Shown here: piece by piece, positions 22,275 through 33,011 of the stretch
Numbering within the stretch: the first letter of the stretch is position 1
How the letters are laid out: each line of letters begins with the position of its first letter
Assembly (NCBI GenBank): GCA_002786025.1
Contig: NHNW01000019.1
Span: forward strand, 62,001-126,000
Length of the DNA stretch: 64,000 bases
Direction of reading: 5' to 3'
Source: Zasmidium citrigriseum
Lineage: Eukaryota; Ascomycota; Dothideomycetes; Mycosphaerellales; Mycosphaerellaceae
Notes under the pieces: model-generated
What the model saw: only the letters and a program-made list of their open reading frames with translations
Databases searched by the model: none
Told to the model about the DNA's origin: nothing
Position numbers and translations under genes: made by a program

Positions 22275-25200
22275 ATGACCGCGACGTCTCCTAACACGGA
22301 GGCGCGCGAAACGCCAGCCGGACGAGACGCCAACGATGCTCACGTCAATGGAGCAACACTCGACGAGCAACCGAACCACGAACAACACGATATCCTCGAA
22401 AATGGGACATCCGCGAACGGCGTCATCAAAGTCGAAGATGACACCCCTCACGAACATACCCCTCCCCACGACGGCACCGCGACCACTCTCCGGCCTGCCC
22501 CTGCACCGAGCGCTAAGAGACGAGAATCAGAGGCTGCGTTGTCCACGCCAGAGCCGGGCGAGACGCGACCCTTCAAGAAGCGCAAGCGTGCGGCATCGCC
22601 ACCTTGGCAATTCCCAACAGCCGAGACCACAACGTTGAAGACTGCCGATGGCCGTCGTGCTTCGGCTCGCGTCAACACGGGAACTCCAGGCATGAGCGAG
22701 GCTGAGGAGAGCAGAGGCCGGAGTGGGAGTCAATCGGCCACGCGATCGAGGCCCCCGAGTCCACCCTGGAAGAAGTTTGAGGCTGCAGGGCCCACCACAC
22801 TCCAAGTTGATGGCAAGCGTAAGAGCGGTCGTGTGAACAAGGAGTTGACGGAGACGCCCAAGCGCGTCAGCCCGCGCAGCAAGAAGCAGGTCGATAAGCT
22901 GGGCATGGTGCAGAATGGAGAGAAGAAGCCAGCGACCAACAAGAGCCAGGGCGCAGCAGGCAAGAAATCTGATACTGAAGCAAAGAAGCAGACCCAGTCG
23001 AATGGATATGACCCCCTCGATCGGCCGTCTACTTCATCAGCGAGTGCTAGGAGAATCGCTGAGTTGCAGGCTCAGATTGCGGCTTTGCAGCCTACGCGCT
23101 CCTTTCCTTCACCTGTGCCAGACACGAAGCCTACACACAAGCGCAAGGCCAGCAAAGATATTCCCAAAACTGGCAGATCTGTGTCGCCACCGCTACAGCG
23201 TAAGACGCATCGGCTGAGCAACGCAGACCAATCGCCCGAGAAATCGAAACCGTCTCCCAAGATCAAATTGCGATTCAAAGGTTCGCGACATGAAATCCCT
23301 CCGCCGCATCCTCAGGCACAGATCCCCTCGTCCCCGCATCCGCCCATGCTCAACCTGTATCAGCTCATCGAGCATTACGAATTGAAAGAGATGCAACAGC
23401 CGTACATGGAGAATGAGAGGGGTCCACCAGATGCGGAGTTCTTTGAACAGCGCGCAGCGAGACAAGCGGCAGAAGAAGGACTCATGCGGCAGCGACTTAT
23501 TCGAGAAGCTCAACCTGGAGGTGCACTCAGCAAAGAACACTGTAGCTTGTACCAGGAGGACCAGCAACCCGAGCCGCCCAAACAGTACAGCCATCATGAC
23601 CACCTTGTAGCTCATGCACTATACCTTCGCCAGTTACAAGTGCGCGAAAAGACTCAACATCGACTTCTCGCCAAGAAGCTTGCACATGAAGCCGTTGAGA
23701 AGTGGAAAACTATCCATGGCCCGACGGAAGAAGATATTCTGGCCGAGGAGAACAAGACCTTCGAGCTCATCAAGAAACAAGTTGTAGCAGACATCAAGGC
23801 TATGTGGCAGATGGTGGAGCTGCACGTGCAAGACAGAAAGAAGCGGGAATGGGAGGCTGAGCAAGAGAAGATTAGGGCCGAAAAGCTGCAAAAAAAGCTG
23901 GAATACAGTGAGAACTTGTTAGCCAAGCAACGTGGCGATCTTGAGAGCGACATCGACATGGACGAAGACAGCACAGGAGACGTCGAGGATCCCGAGGACG
24001 AAGATGAAGATGATGTTGAAGAGAACATGAGCGATTCAGAAAGCGGGTCCTCGAACGTCGGCGAAGAGGAAGGCGAGATGGACGAGGATGATTTAGCTGC
24101 CTACCTGGCACAGAGACAAGCCGAGCCACCCGACAAAGCTGGCGATGACGTTGACCGCGATGAGGATCAGACTATGGATGATGCCGATACCAGCGAATTG
24201 CTGACACCAAGAGAAAACGGAGACCTTGGGCGGTTGGCAGCATCGCCGAAGCCAGCTTCTGAAGTGGCCGCAAATGACGCCAATGGCGAGGACGTTGAAC
24301 AGCACCGACGAAGCAGCAGGCGTGGTCATGGTTCTGATTCTGGTTCGCCTACCAGAGAGACGACCGACGTAGAAGATCATCTCTCGTCTGACGAATCCAC
24401 GGATATGGATTCCGAAGACTACGACTCTGATGAGGATATGAGCAGCACTGGTGACGAGGCAGAAGGGGGCAACGATGATGATGACGACGATACGGCGAAC
24501 GAGGACCAGCAGGCATCTTCTAAATTGCGGAACTCACTGCTGGGATTTTATACCCCGAAAGAGCTTCTGAAGGAGAAAGAGGGCGGCCTTCCGACGCCCA
24601 ATACAAGTGTGGAAAATGGCGGCGACAATACAGAAAACGTCCGGTCAGGTTCTGAGGCCAGATCTGACGACCAGGCACATCCTGGTGCTGATACTGACCA
24701 CGCAGGACAAGCCAAAGCCCACGATGACGCCGTTGTCGACGACCATCCGCCGCAAAAGCCAGAACCACAGCCAGATGCCGAGCCAAATGATGCCACAGAA
24801 CTGCTGCCAGAACCCGTGACGCGTGATGGGGATCGTTCAGGATCTCCTGCTAATGAAGACATAGATATGGATGAGCAGGAAGATGCTGGTCGAACTGATG
24901 ATCATACCGCGAAATCTCTGGTTCCCGCTCCGACTCTACTGCGCGGCACTCTTCGTTCATACCAACAAGCGGGTCTCGATTGGCTTGCTTCTCTGTATCG
25001 CAACGGGACAAATGGAATCCTCGCGGACGAGATGGGTCTCGGCAAGACCATCCAGACCATCGCTGTACTGGCGCACCTGGCCGAGGTTTATGAAGTCTGG
25101 GAAACGCATCTGGTCATCGTGCCAACATCAGTCATCCTGAACTGGGTCACTGAGTTCCAAAAGTTCTTACCCGGTTTCCGCGTCCTAGGTTACTACGGCA

Positions 25201-27530
25201 CTGCAGACGAGCGAGCACACAAGCGCCGTGGCTGGACCAATGATCCGCACCATGAGAACAAGGAGAAGCGAGGATATAATGTTGTCATTACGAGCTACAA
25301 CGTGGCCATGCAAGATATTAATGCCATACGCGCTGTTCAGTGGCATTACCTCATCCTGGATGAAGCTCACAATATTCGGAACTTCAACAGTCAGCGATGG
25401 CAGGTGCTCATTCGACTGAGGACCCGAGCCAGACTATTGTTGACGGGAACACCTCTGCAAAACGATCTCGCGGAGTTGTGGTCATTGCTTACGTTCCTGA
25501 CAGCGGGAGATGATGACCAGTCGCAGGGAGCACTCGAAGAGTTTCTTAGTCATTGGAAAGATCCAGTCAAGGAGATTTTCGATCAGGGCGTGCAGAAGAT
25601 ATCCGAAGAAGCGCAACGTGTCGTTGGACAACTGCACATCTCACTCCGGCCATTCCTGCTACGCCGCAAGAAGATCGAGGTCGAGAAAGATCTTCCCAAG
25701 AAGACCGAGAGCGTGGTGGTCTGCAAGCTCAGCAAGCGTCAACGACAGCTCTACCAAGACTACATGGGACTCGCGGAGACAAAGGCGACCCTTGCAAAGG
25801 GCAGTGGTGTACAAGCTGGCGCAGTCTTATTGAGCTTGCGGCGAGTCTGCAACCATCCCGATCTATTCGACCCCCGACCGATCCAGACCAGCTACGCGAT
25901 GGAGTTCAGCCCCCTTGAGGACTTCAGTATCAAGGAGCAAGTCATCAGACGTCTGCTCGGCGTGAGGGATGGCTTGCCTGACAAGTTCCTTGTCTCCAGC
26001 CACGAGGGACGGAGGAAAGGAGCTTTGCAGCGATCCCGGAAATTGACAGCGTCTGGAGTGATTCGAGAACAGGTTCAGAAGCTCGAGGCTGCTTTGGGAG
26101 ACAAGAACCCTGACCCGTCAACTCTGTCAGGAAGTCGAGCATTGCAACGTCTGAGGCAACGAGAAAGAGAGCTTGAGCAGCTTCGAGCTTGCATTCAAAT
26201 TACCGACTCGGCACTGCGTGACACGCCTGTGTACGGATCTGATCTTCGAGAAGTAGTGTCGCTTCACAGGGAACACCCTTACATCTTCAAGCCTCGCCCT
26301 CAGCCAGGTCAGCCAACGCATACACACCTCCAGGGGCGCCTCAAGCTGGGTCGCCGTCCTTTGAGGGTTGAGCACGTGAGTGACTGGCATCTAGCAAAGA
26401 CGACTCAGCTGCAACAGGACGTGGCAACATTCGAGAGCTATGGCGAACGACTTCAAGAGACGATCGTGAAGTTCACTTTCGTCCCACCAGCCGCGACTGT
26501 CCCGATTCTTGACTATGCCATCCCGAAGGAAACACAAGAAGCGTTGAGATGTTCGCCGGAGTACCCCTGGGAGAGCGACTTTGGACACGAAGCTCGCGTG
26601 CGGGCATCGATTGCCTTCCCCGACAAGCGACTACTGATATACGACTCTGGCAAGCTGCAACAGCTGGTGCATCTCTTACGAGGACTGCAGTCGAAGGGAT
26701 CGCGCAGCTTGATCTTCACGCAGATGACGGGCACGCTGAACATCTTGGAGCAATTTCTCAATCTCTTAAACTTGCCATACCTCCGATTGGACGGTAGTAC
26801 GCCTGTGGAGCGGCGACAGCTCTACTCAGCCGAGTTCAATCGACCTGACTCCAAGTATCAGTGCATGATATTGTCATCGCGCGCTGGCGGTGTTGGGCTC
26901 AACTTGACAGGTGCTTCTTCGGTTATCTTCTACGACCTCGACTGGAATCCGCAGATGGATCGCCAGTGCATGGACCGCGCGCATCGTATTGGACAAGTCA
27001 GAGATGTTGAGGTGTACAAGATGGTCAGCGAGAAGACGGTCGAAGAGAACATCCTTCGCCGTGCCAACCAGAAGAGCTTGCTGGATCAGACTGTAATTCA
27101 AGAAGGCCAATTCACAACAGAGTACCAACACCCGCGCAAGCAAGATGAAGAACCGGAGAAAGGCGACGATGAGGTCAGCGCAGCTATTGACCGCTTTCTT
27201 GGGGGCGAAGAGAAGAACAAGGCCAAGGTGCTCGAATCGGTTGAAGACAAGGAGGATGTCCAAGCAGCACAGCAAGCAGCCAAGGAAGACCGGCAAGACG
27301 ATGTCGACTTTGCCGACCGATCTTCTAAGGGCGCTTCGAAGGCTAATACGCCCGGCCTTGGTGGAGCAGACATTGATCCAATCGAAGAGGAGAGAAATGG
27401 ACATGTGGACAAATACATGATCAAGAACATGGAGTACCTGCTCAAGGATTGGGTGTATGTGCCGCCGCCTGTCCGAAAGCTCGACAAGCATGGCAGAGAC
27501 CCAAGCCACCGGCCCAAGAAGAGGCGGTAG
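22275..27530 (+). CDS. SWR1: SWR1 chromatin-remodelling ATPase
   Basis: Single exon, 1,751 residues from ATG 22275 (the frame opens with GTG one codon earlier). Swr1 is the motor of the SWR1 complex, which replaces H2A with H2A.Z in nucleosomes. Order: low-complexity basic N-terminus; HSA domain at about 435-528 (HDHLVAHALYLRQLQ through QDRKKREWE), which binds actin and Arp4; long acidic stretches at about 560-750; SNF2 ATPase core with Walker A GLGKT near 921-925 and DEAH at 1029-1032; an insert between the lobes; helicase C lobe with DRAHRIGQ at 1567-1574; and the SWR1-type segment SLLDQTVIQEGQFTTEYQ. LVIVPTSVILNWVTEFQKF and YYGTADERAHKRRGW are closer to Swr1 than to Ino80. Length is usual for fungal Swr1 (about 1,500-1,750). 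Confidence 0.96.
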   Translation: MTATSPNTEARETPAGRDANDAHVNGATLDEQPNHEQHDILENGTSANGVIKVEDDTPHEHTPPHDGTATTLRPAPAPSAKRRESEAALSTPEPGETRPFKKRKRAASPPWQFPTAETTTLKTADGRRASARVNTGTPGMSEAEESRGRSGSQSATRSRPPSPPWKKFEAAGPTTLQVDGKRKSGRVNKELTETPKRVSPRSKKQVDKLGMVQNGEKKPATNKSQGAAGKKSDTEAKKQTQSNGYDPLDRPSTSSASARRIAELQAQIAALQPTRSFPSPVPDTKPTHKRKASKDIPKTGRSVSPPLQRKTHRLSNADQSPEKSKPSPKIKLRFKGSRHEIPPPHPQAQIPSSPHPPMLNLYQLIEHYELKEMQQPYMENERGPPDAEFFEQRAARQAAEEGLMRQRLIREAQPGGALSKEHCSLYQEDQQPEPPKQYSHHDHLVAHALYLRQLQVREKTQHRLLAKKLAHEAVEKWKTIHGPTEEDILAEENKTFELIKKQVVADIKAMWQMVELHVQDRKKREWEAEQEKIRAEKLQKKLEYSENLLAKQRGDLESDIDMDEDSTGDVEDPEDEDEDDVEENMSDSESGSSNVGEEEGEMDEDDLAAYLAQRQAEPPDKAGDDVDRDEDQTMDDADTSELLTPRENGDLGRLAASPKPASEVAANDANGEDVEQHRRSSRRGHGSDSGSPTRETTDVEDHLSSDESTDMDSEDYDSDEDMSSTGDEAEGGNDDDDDDTANEDQQASSKLRNSLLGFYTPKELLKEKEGGLPTPNTSVENGGDNTENVRSGSEARSDDQAHPGADTDHAGQAKAHDDAVVDDHPPQKPEPQPDAEPNDATELLPEPVTRDGDRSGSPANEDIDMDEQEDAGRTDDHTAKSLVPAPTLLRGTLRSYQQAGLDWLASLYRNGTNGILADEMGLGKTIQTIAVLAHLAEVYEVWETHLVIVPTSVILNWVTEFQKFLPGFRVLGYYGTADERAHKRRGWTNDPHHENKEKRGYNVVITSYNVAMQDINAIRAVQWHYLILDEAHNIRNFNSQRWQVLIRLRTRARLLLTGTPLQNDLAELWSLLTFLTAGDDDQSQGALEEFLSHWKDPVKEIFDQGVQKISEEAQRVVGQLHISLRPFLLRRKKIEVEKDLPKKTESVVVCKLSKRQRQLYQDYMGLAETKATLAKGSGVQAGAVLLSLRRVCNHPDLFDPRPIQTSYAMEFSPLEDFSIKEQVIRRLLGVRDGLPDKFLVSSHEGRRKGALQRSRKLTASGVIREQVQKLEAALGDKNPDPSTLSGSRALQRLRQRERELEQLRACIQITDSALRDTPVYGSDLREVVSLHREHPYIFKPRPQPGQPTHTHLQGRLKLGRRPLRVEHVSDWHLAKTTQLQQDVATFESYGERLQETIVKFTFVPPAATVPILDYAIPKETQEALRCSPEYPWESDFGHEARVRASIAFPDKRLLIYDSGKLQQLVHLLRGLQSKGSRSLIFTQMTGTLNILEQFLNLLNLPYLRLDGSTPVERRQLYSAEFNRPDSKYQCMILSSRAGGVGLNLTGASSVIFYDLDWNPQMDRQCMDRAHRIGQVRDVEVYKMVSEKTVEENILRRANQKSLLDQTVIQEGQFTTEYQHPRKQDEEPEKGDDEVSAAIDRFLGGEEKNKAKVLESVEDKEDVQAAQQAAKEDRQDDVDFADRSSKGASKANTPGLGGADIDPIEEERNGHVDKYMIKNMEYLLKDWVYVPPPVRKLDKHGRDPSHRPKKRR

Positions 27531-28325
27531 ATGGCGGCAGCATTGTTTGGGACGATTCTGTAGTGATGACAGCATAGCGAGGAGTTGGTGGTTGAGAAAG
27601 CATGGAAGAACCTGTAGCATAGCAACAAAAAGGAACCCGATTTCGCAGAGGCGGCCTGGCGTTGTGCCAAGCTGCCAACACGTACAGCTACTTCTGTACT
27701 TCCCACGTGGTTCATATAGAGGATGGGCGGTATTGAAGATCATTCGTGGAAGGTGAGACTGACTGCGGTGCACTCGTGGCGTTTGTCGTTGTTCGGGTAC
27801 CTGCATGTGAAGAGAGACGTGTTGGCGGCACGTGGGCATCTTTGTGGGTGAAAGCGCGGGCCATCATAGGGCGCGCACATGCTCGATTGCCGAAAGCGAG
27901 GCAGCGGGCCACAGGGCGGGCGGGTGCCGGCAACGGGGAAGAAAAAAGTGAACCAATGGTCGCCGACCTCACTCTCATCACCATGCCCACCACCGTCCGC
28001 ATCTGCCAATTCCTGCCCTCTTCCTCGCCGTCTGGTCGCGGTGCGGCAGCCTGCACTCAGCACACAAACGCCATGAACAAGTGAAAGCCACGCCCGCCGA
28101 CCAGCAAGCACCTGCGAAGCCTGCGACAAGGGACCTGAGCAGTCATCAGAGTGGGACCCGCTCGCCCACTCACTGAGCTTCCACTACTGCTCAAGAACCT
28201 CTAAATCAACCCGACTATTTAATATATACACCACAGTGAGTCTTGCGCCCACTGCGCGACCGAGCCTCTCCTTACCTCTCGTCTCTACTCCACAGCCTTG
28301 CACCGACCGCCGCCCAACCGCGACC
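27531..28325. promoter_or_regulatory. SWR1-PRS intergenic with TATA-like box and probable 5' UTR intron
   Basis: No gene is supported. Upstream of the PRPP synthetase, TATTTAATATATACACC (28,216-28,232) is TATA-like. It is followed directly by a GTGAGT...CCACAG segment (28,236-28,295, 60 bp) that fits a 5' UTR intron ending 30 bp before the ATG. Confidence 0.5.
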
Positions 28326-29827
28326 ATGGTGCGCAACATCCTCCTCTTCTCGGGCTCCTCACACCCTCAACTCACCGAATCGATCTGCACCCATCTGGGC
28401 ATACCGCCAGCGAACATCCACCTCTCCAAATTCAGCGTCGGCGAAACCCGCGTCGAGGTCGGAGAGAGCGTGCGCGGCAAGGATGTCTTCATCCTGCAGT
28501 CCGCCTGCTCTACCAAGAATGGGAATGGATCGGGCATGTCCCTGAACGATGGTCTGATGGAGCTCCTCATTACAATCAGCGCCTGCAAGACTGCAAGCGC
28601 CAGGAGAGTCACTGCAGTCCTGCCTCTCTTCCCCTACTCGCGCCAGAGCGATCTGCCCTATAATAAGGTCGGCGCACCGCTTGCGCGCATGCCCGCAAAG
28701 ACTGGGGAGGATGGCAAATACACATTCGACTCGCGACCAAGCACGCCAGGACCGAGCAATCATGCAAGAGACGAGAAGCTGGAGAAGAAGTTGAACGGGA
28801 TGCATTTGAACGGCGAGCTCAAGATGCCGAGGAGGAAAGACACACTGGATAGTGTCCAGTCGGACGTCTCGACCAACTCAGCTTCTGGTTCGCAGAATGG
28901 TACCTCTGCGAGACCGGCACCGACTTCAGCGCCAACTTCTGCTGGTCCTGGATCGTTCATGCCTCCAGACTTCAAGCCTCAACGAGGCTACAAGCAATGG
29001 GTTGCGCAAGCCGGAACCCTCATCGCAGACCTCCTTACGTGCGCTGGCGCCGATCATATTATTACTATGGATCTGCATGACCCTCAGTACCAAGGCTTCT
29101 TCGACATTCCAGTAGACAACCTTTACGGCCGGCACCTGCTGAAGCGATACATCTCCCACGACATCTTGCCAAAGGAGGGTGGAGCAGACAACTGCGTCAT
29201 CGTGAGCCCCGATGCGGGAGGTGCAAAGCGTGCGACGAGCATTGCGGATTCGTTGGGGATGGAGTTTGCGCTGATCCACAAGGTGAGTTGAACTACTGAT
29301 GATGTTCACCCAGGTCAACAAGACCCAGGGTGCTGATTCTCCTATAGGAGCGACGTAGCCCGGCGCAGCAGTCGAATGTCGTACACCCAAGCAATGCACT
29401 TTTGCTGGTGGGACAAGTCAAAGGCAAGACCTGCATCCTGGTCGACGATCTCGCGGACACTTCCAACACAATTACCAGAGCAGCCAAGCTACTGAAAAAG
29501 GAAGGTGCTGAGAAAGTGTACGCTTTGGTCACTCACGGCGTCTTGAGCGGCGACGGTGTGGACAGGATCTTCCACTCCGGCCTCGACAAGGTAGAAACTC
29601 ATTTATTGACCACTTTGAAGATTACGGTATTCTGACATGTGGTTCAGGTCGTCGTGACGAACAGCGTTCCTCAGGAAGACCACGTCCGCCGCATGGAAGA
29701 ACTCGCCGCCCAACACGGCAAGCCCAGCGGCAAGCTCGAAGTCCTCGAAGTCGCGGGCGTCTTCGCCGAAGCGATTCGACGAGTCCACCACGGAGAGAGC
29801 ATCAGCGTCCTTTTCCAGTACGACTAG
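28326..29827 (+). CDS. Ribose-phosphate pyrophosphokinase (PRPP synthetase) with internal insert
   Basis: Exons 28326-29282, 29348-29590, 29648-29827 (459 residues; introns 65 and 57 bp, both phase 0). The enzyme makes PRPP from ribose-5-phosphate and ATP for purine, pyrimidine, His and Trp synthesis. Visible motifs: [19 protein letters not shown] at the N-terminus, [34 protein letters not shown], and the PRPP-binding loop [14 protein letters not shown] near residues 348-361. A non-homologous insert of about 100 residues (roughly 122-219, Ser/Pro/Lys-rich) splits the catalytic flexible-loop region, as in yeast Prs1/Prs5-type subunits that work only in hetero-oligomers. The region where catalytic Arg/Lys normally sit (after YSRQ) reads [11 protein letters not shown], so activity of this subunit alone is doubtful. 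ATG 28326 has a good context (GCGACCATGG). Confidence 0.93.
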
Positions 29828-30407
29828 GTACCGCCTGGAAAAAGGCCGTCGAAGGTCTCGGACCCCTGGTGACCGTTACCGTTCCTGGAACTGGATCAAC
29901 ATCGGCGAACTAAGCAGGGCAAGAAAGAGTATGTTGTCAATGTCTGTCATCGTGTACGGGAGGCGGAACGGAGTATTGGTGTACTCACTTGGGATCGGAT
30001 TCACTGAGCGTTTCCTGCTATAAATCGCCCTGCGGCTACCAAACGCAGAGGCAAATGGTGCGGTCTAGAATGATTTTGCCATGCATGCTGCACCCACGAC
30101 GAGATCAATGATATCTCGCACATAACACCTCTACTCTCACGGGTTGGTGGACGGATTACATACACACCTAATGATGAGAACCACTGGGCATCTTGAAGAC
30201 AACATTGGAAGTTGCTTGAAGTTCTTTCTTTTGGGACCTCTATAGGTGATGCTGTTTTGTGTATGTTATGAGCTGGAACGCATGCATGCCATCAAGCAAT
30301 CGAAACGCCAAATGCAAAAGCCACATGCCCATCTTTCTGCTTTCCAAACACGCCCATGCCTTCATGATTGAACAAGACCAAAAACGCCCTCATGTTCTCC
30401 CATCACC
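29828..30407. other. Intergenic between convergent PRS and CDC45
   Basis: The two genes end facing each other. Only short frames are present; it is probably 3' UTR from both sides. Confidence 0.6.
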
Positions 30408-33011
30408 TCACCTGACCACCGTCTTCACAGCCAAAACCTCCATGAACCCACCCAGATCCTCCTTCCTCACCTCCACAACACTATGCTCGAAAGAATCGAT
30501 CCTCACTCTCGCACCAGTCTCTTCGATGACTTCCTGGAACGCCTGGCCGAAGCGGTTCAATCCACGAGACTTCTTCCCATCTTCCTCATCATCATAATCC
30601 TCATCCTCATTAGAAGAATGAGAAGAAACAGTCTCGGTCTCAGCTTCAGATTCCGAGTCTTCGACGTCTGAGTCTATTAGACCATTGGCCTCCATGCGTT
30701 CCCGACGTAGACGTTTGCGTTCTTCTTTCTTTCTCGCCGATTCAGCTTTTTGGAGAGCTTTCTCCGTCGCCTTGCGTTTCTTCTTTTCCTCGCGTTCTTT
30801 AATCTCCGCTTTGGAGCGGATTTTCTTTCCCGTCGCGCTCCAGCCGTTTCCGCCGCCGAGACCTACCACGACGTAGACCCCACGGCCTTCATCCAGTGCT
30901 GCAAGGATCAACGCGTCGTCGCGAAGTTTGTTTGGCTTTCGACCTTTCTCGCTGTCGAGCACGGCGATGGCTTCGCCGACCCAGGCTGCGAGACGGACGA
31001 GGGCGCCCGGGTGGACGAAGAGTGGTACGTCAGGGCCTTCTTTGACAACGCCCATGCGGAAGGTGTTGATGTGGCGAATTTGGTGTTTGCTGATGAGGGC
31101 GGAGCCAACGCGGAGAATGGCTTTGTAGAGGTTTTGGGCGGAGGGGATGTTCTTCTGCAAGGTGCTGAGACCTTTCGCTGGGGCGAGGGAGTCGTAGGCG
31201 CGGAAGAAGCGTTGGGTGACGTAGTCGGGGACGTCTGCTGCTGTGTCGTCGCCCATGCCATCATCTGAGGAGTGGGGCGGTGTTGGGAGGTTGCGGACAC
31301 GCGTGTTGTAGTTTGGATCTGAGGATGATCGAGAGTCGAGCTTCAGGTCTGGGAAGAGATGAGAGTCTGCCCCGACTTCGAGGATAGCACCGACGACGAT
31401 TGCAACGTCCTCTGCGCTGAGTGTCCCTCGCCAGCCCCAGGATCGTACAAAGCCCCAGCCTTCCATGCCATTTCTGCCATTGTCCCCAGGGACCAGGCCG
31501 TCGAGGTTGTATTGCTCTGCGAACTTCAGGATTCGCTTCCTCAATGTCCGTTTCAGCTCGGTATCCATGTGAAGATATCCTTTGCCTGCTTCGCTTAGGC
31601 TAACGCCCATCTTAGCAAGCAATTTGTGCATTCGCTTCTTGCCGGACTCGGACCAGACATGTAGTCTGGTAGCAAGGTATGGCGAATGGAGCATGGAGTC
31701 GTAGAGACTCCAGTGGCGGATGAGCAGGAAACGTGGTTCTGGTGATAGTCGAATGCTGTTGTCAGTAGGACTCCTGGCTGTCGTGGGGATTACGGCTTCT
31801 GCACTCTGGGATCGTCTAAGTTCGGCCTCTGGTATGGGGTTCAAACGGATGACTTCCTCCTGCAATAGAGATCGGATCTGGTTCAGCTTAGCAGTAGAGC
31901 CTGACGGGATTAACGCGACCGAGCTGATTCCAACGATCGCCAGCCAGAGTAGCTCGTTGTCCTCTCGACCTAGCTCCGATGCCAGTGAGTAGATCATGCT
32001 GCTGACGCACTCTGCATTGCTCGTTCCCAGATCATAATACTTGTCAAGCGTGGCTTCGTGCTTCCTTCTCAATTTTAGCAAGTCTTTCCTCATTTGCTTC
32101 GCTGACTTCTGTCGTTGTTTTGGCGGAGACGATGGCATGGCTGGCGGGGTGGAGGCAATGTCTAACTGTGCTGAGAGTGGATTACCTCCAGGCGAAGATG
32201 GAATGGGTACGGAATCGCTGGAGTTACTTCGCCGTCTTCGCCTGGGTCGCTCCTCCTCTCCATCTGAATCTACCTCGTCTTCGGATCCATCTGGCGAGGC
32301 ACTTCGTTTGCGCTTTTGTCCAGCACTTGATGGGTCGTCCTCGACCTCCTCCTCTTCATCTTCCTCGCCGTCGTCCAGAGCTAGGTCATCTTCAGTGATC
32401 TCTGGCATGGTCTGGAGAGCAAAGTAGGCCTCCTTTTCAGAAGCCAACTCTGCTTCAAGATCACCATCGTCCCAAACAATAACACCTCCCTTGCCGGGTC
32501 GATAAGTGGGCGATATCTTTCCCTCGTGCACACCAGGCCGTCTCCGCACAAGATCTCCGTCAGCCCCTTGTGCCTGAGTAGCGGACATGCTAAAGACATT
32601 GTCCAGATTCCACGGCCTGTGCGAATCTATGACCCAGATCTCCACACCATGCTCCTCCATCCCGTCGTCTTGCACGCCTCCATCTTCTGTCCTGCTGTCG
32701 AGTCCAAGAATGTCCTCTAAAGCCACAGTACCTCCCAAGCCCAGGCAGACCACGGTCCCTCCATCTCCACCACGTTGTCGCGTGAGTGGAAGTACAAGTT
32801 CAGCTCCGGCGCGTTGGAGATCGGCGTACCCAGACACGGGGATTATGGTATGAGGGATGAAGTCGCGTTTTAGCAAGCTCGTGAGTATTCGCGTGGCGCA
32901 TAAGCTGTCGACAGTGAGAGATGTAAGGACCAGGACAGGCGAAGAGGAGGGGTGTGTTGATCGGACTAGGTCGGTGTAGAGCTGCGATATCTGCTGTCGC
33001 GGAAGGTACAT
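30408..33011 (-). CDS. CDC45: CDC45 replication initiation factor
   Basis: Single exon, 867 residues, ATG at 33011. Cdc45 is a RecJ-like (DHH-fold) protein of the CMG replicative helicase, loaded at origins with Sld3 and travelling with Mcm2-7 and GINS. The N-terminus MYLPRQQISQLYTDLV and VLVLTSLTVDSLCATRIL is typical. An acidic loop of Asp/Glu runs near 210-240 is followed by basic NLS-like segments (QKRKRS, RPRRRRRS). The middle contains SMIYSLASELGREDNELLWL and FLLIRHWSLYDSML, family hallmarks, and the C-terminus ends FEHSVVEVRKEDLGGFMEVL. A Lys/Arg-rich coiled-coil-like insert and an acidic patch near residues 740-800 lengthen the C-terminal part compared with yeast Cdc45 (650 residues). 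Confidence 0.96.
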   Translation of the reverse strand: MYLPRQQISQLYTDLVRSTHPSSSPVLVLTSLTVDSLCATRILTSLLKRDFIPHTIIPVSGYADLQRAGAELVLPLTRQRGGDGGTVVCLGLGGTVALEDILGLDSRTEDGGVQDDGMEEHGVEIWVIDSHRPWNLDNVFSMSATQAQGADGDLVRRRPGVHEGKISPTYRPGKGGVIVWDDGDLEAELASEKEAYFALQTMPEITEDDLALDDGEEDEEEEVEDDPSSAGQKRKRSASPDGSEDEVDSDGEEERPRRRRRSNSSDSVPIPSSPGGNPLSAQLDIASTPPAMPSSPPKQRQKSAKQMRKDLLKLRRKHEATLDKYYDLGTSNAECVSSMIYSLASELGREDNELLWLAIVGISSVALIPSGSTAKLNQIRSLLQEEVIRLNPIPEAELRRSQSAEAVIPTTARSPTDNSIRLSPEPRFLLIRHWSLYDSMLHSPYLATRLHVWSESGKKRMHKLLAKMGVSLSEAGKGYLHMDTELKRTLRKRILKFAEQYNLDGLVPGDNGRNGMEGWGFVRSWGWRGTLSAEDVAIVVGAILEVGADSHLFPDLKLDSRSSSDPNYNTRVRNLPTPPHSSDDGMGDDTAADVPDYVTQRFFRAYDSLAPAKGLSTLQKNIPSAQNLYKAILRVGSALISKHQIRHINTFRMGVVKEGPDVPLFVHPGALVRLAAWVGEAIAVLDSEKGRKPNKLRDDALILAALDEGRGVYVVVGLGGGNGWSATGKKIRSKAEIKEREEKKKRKATEKALQKAESARKKEERKRLRRERMEANGLIDSDVEDSESEAETETVSSHSSNEDEDYDDEEDGKKSRGLNRFGQAFQEVIEETGARVRIDSFEHSVVEVRKEDLGGFMEVLAVKTVVR

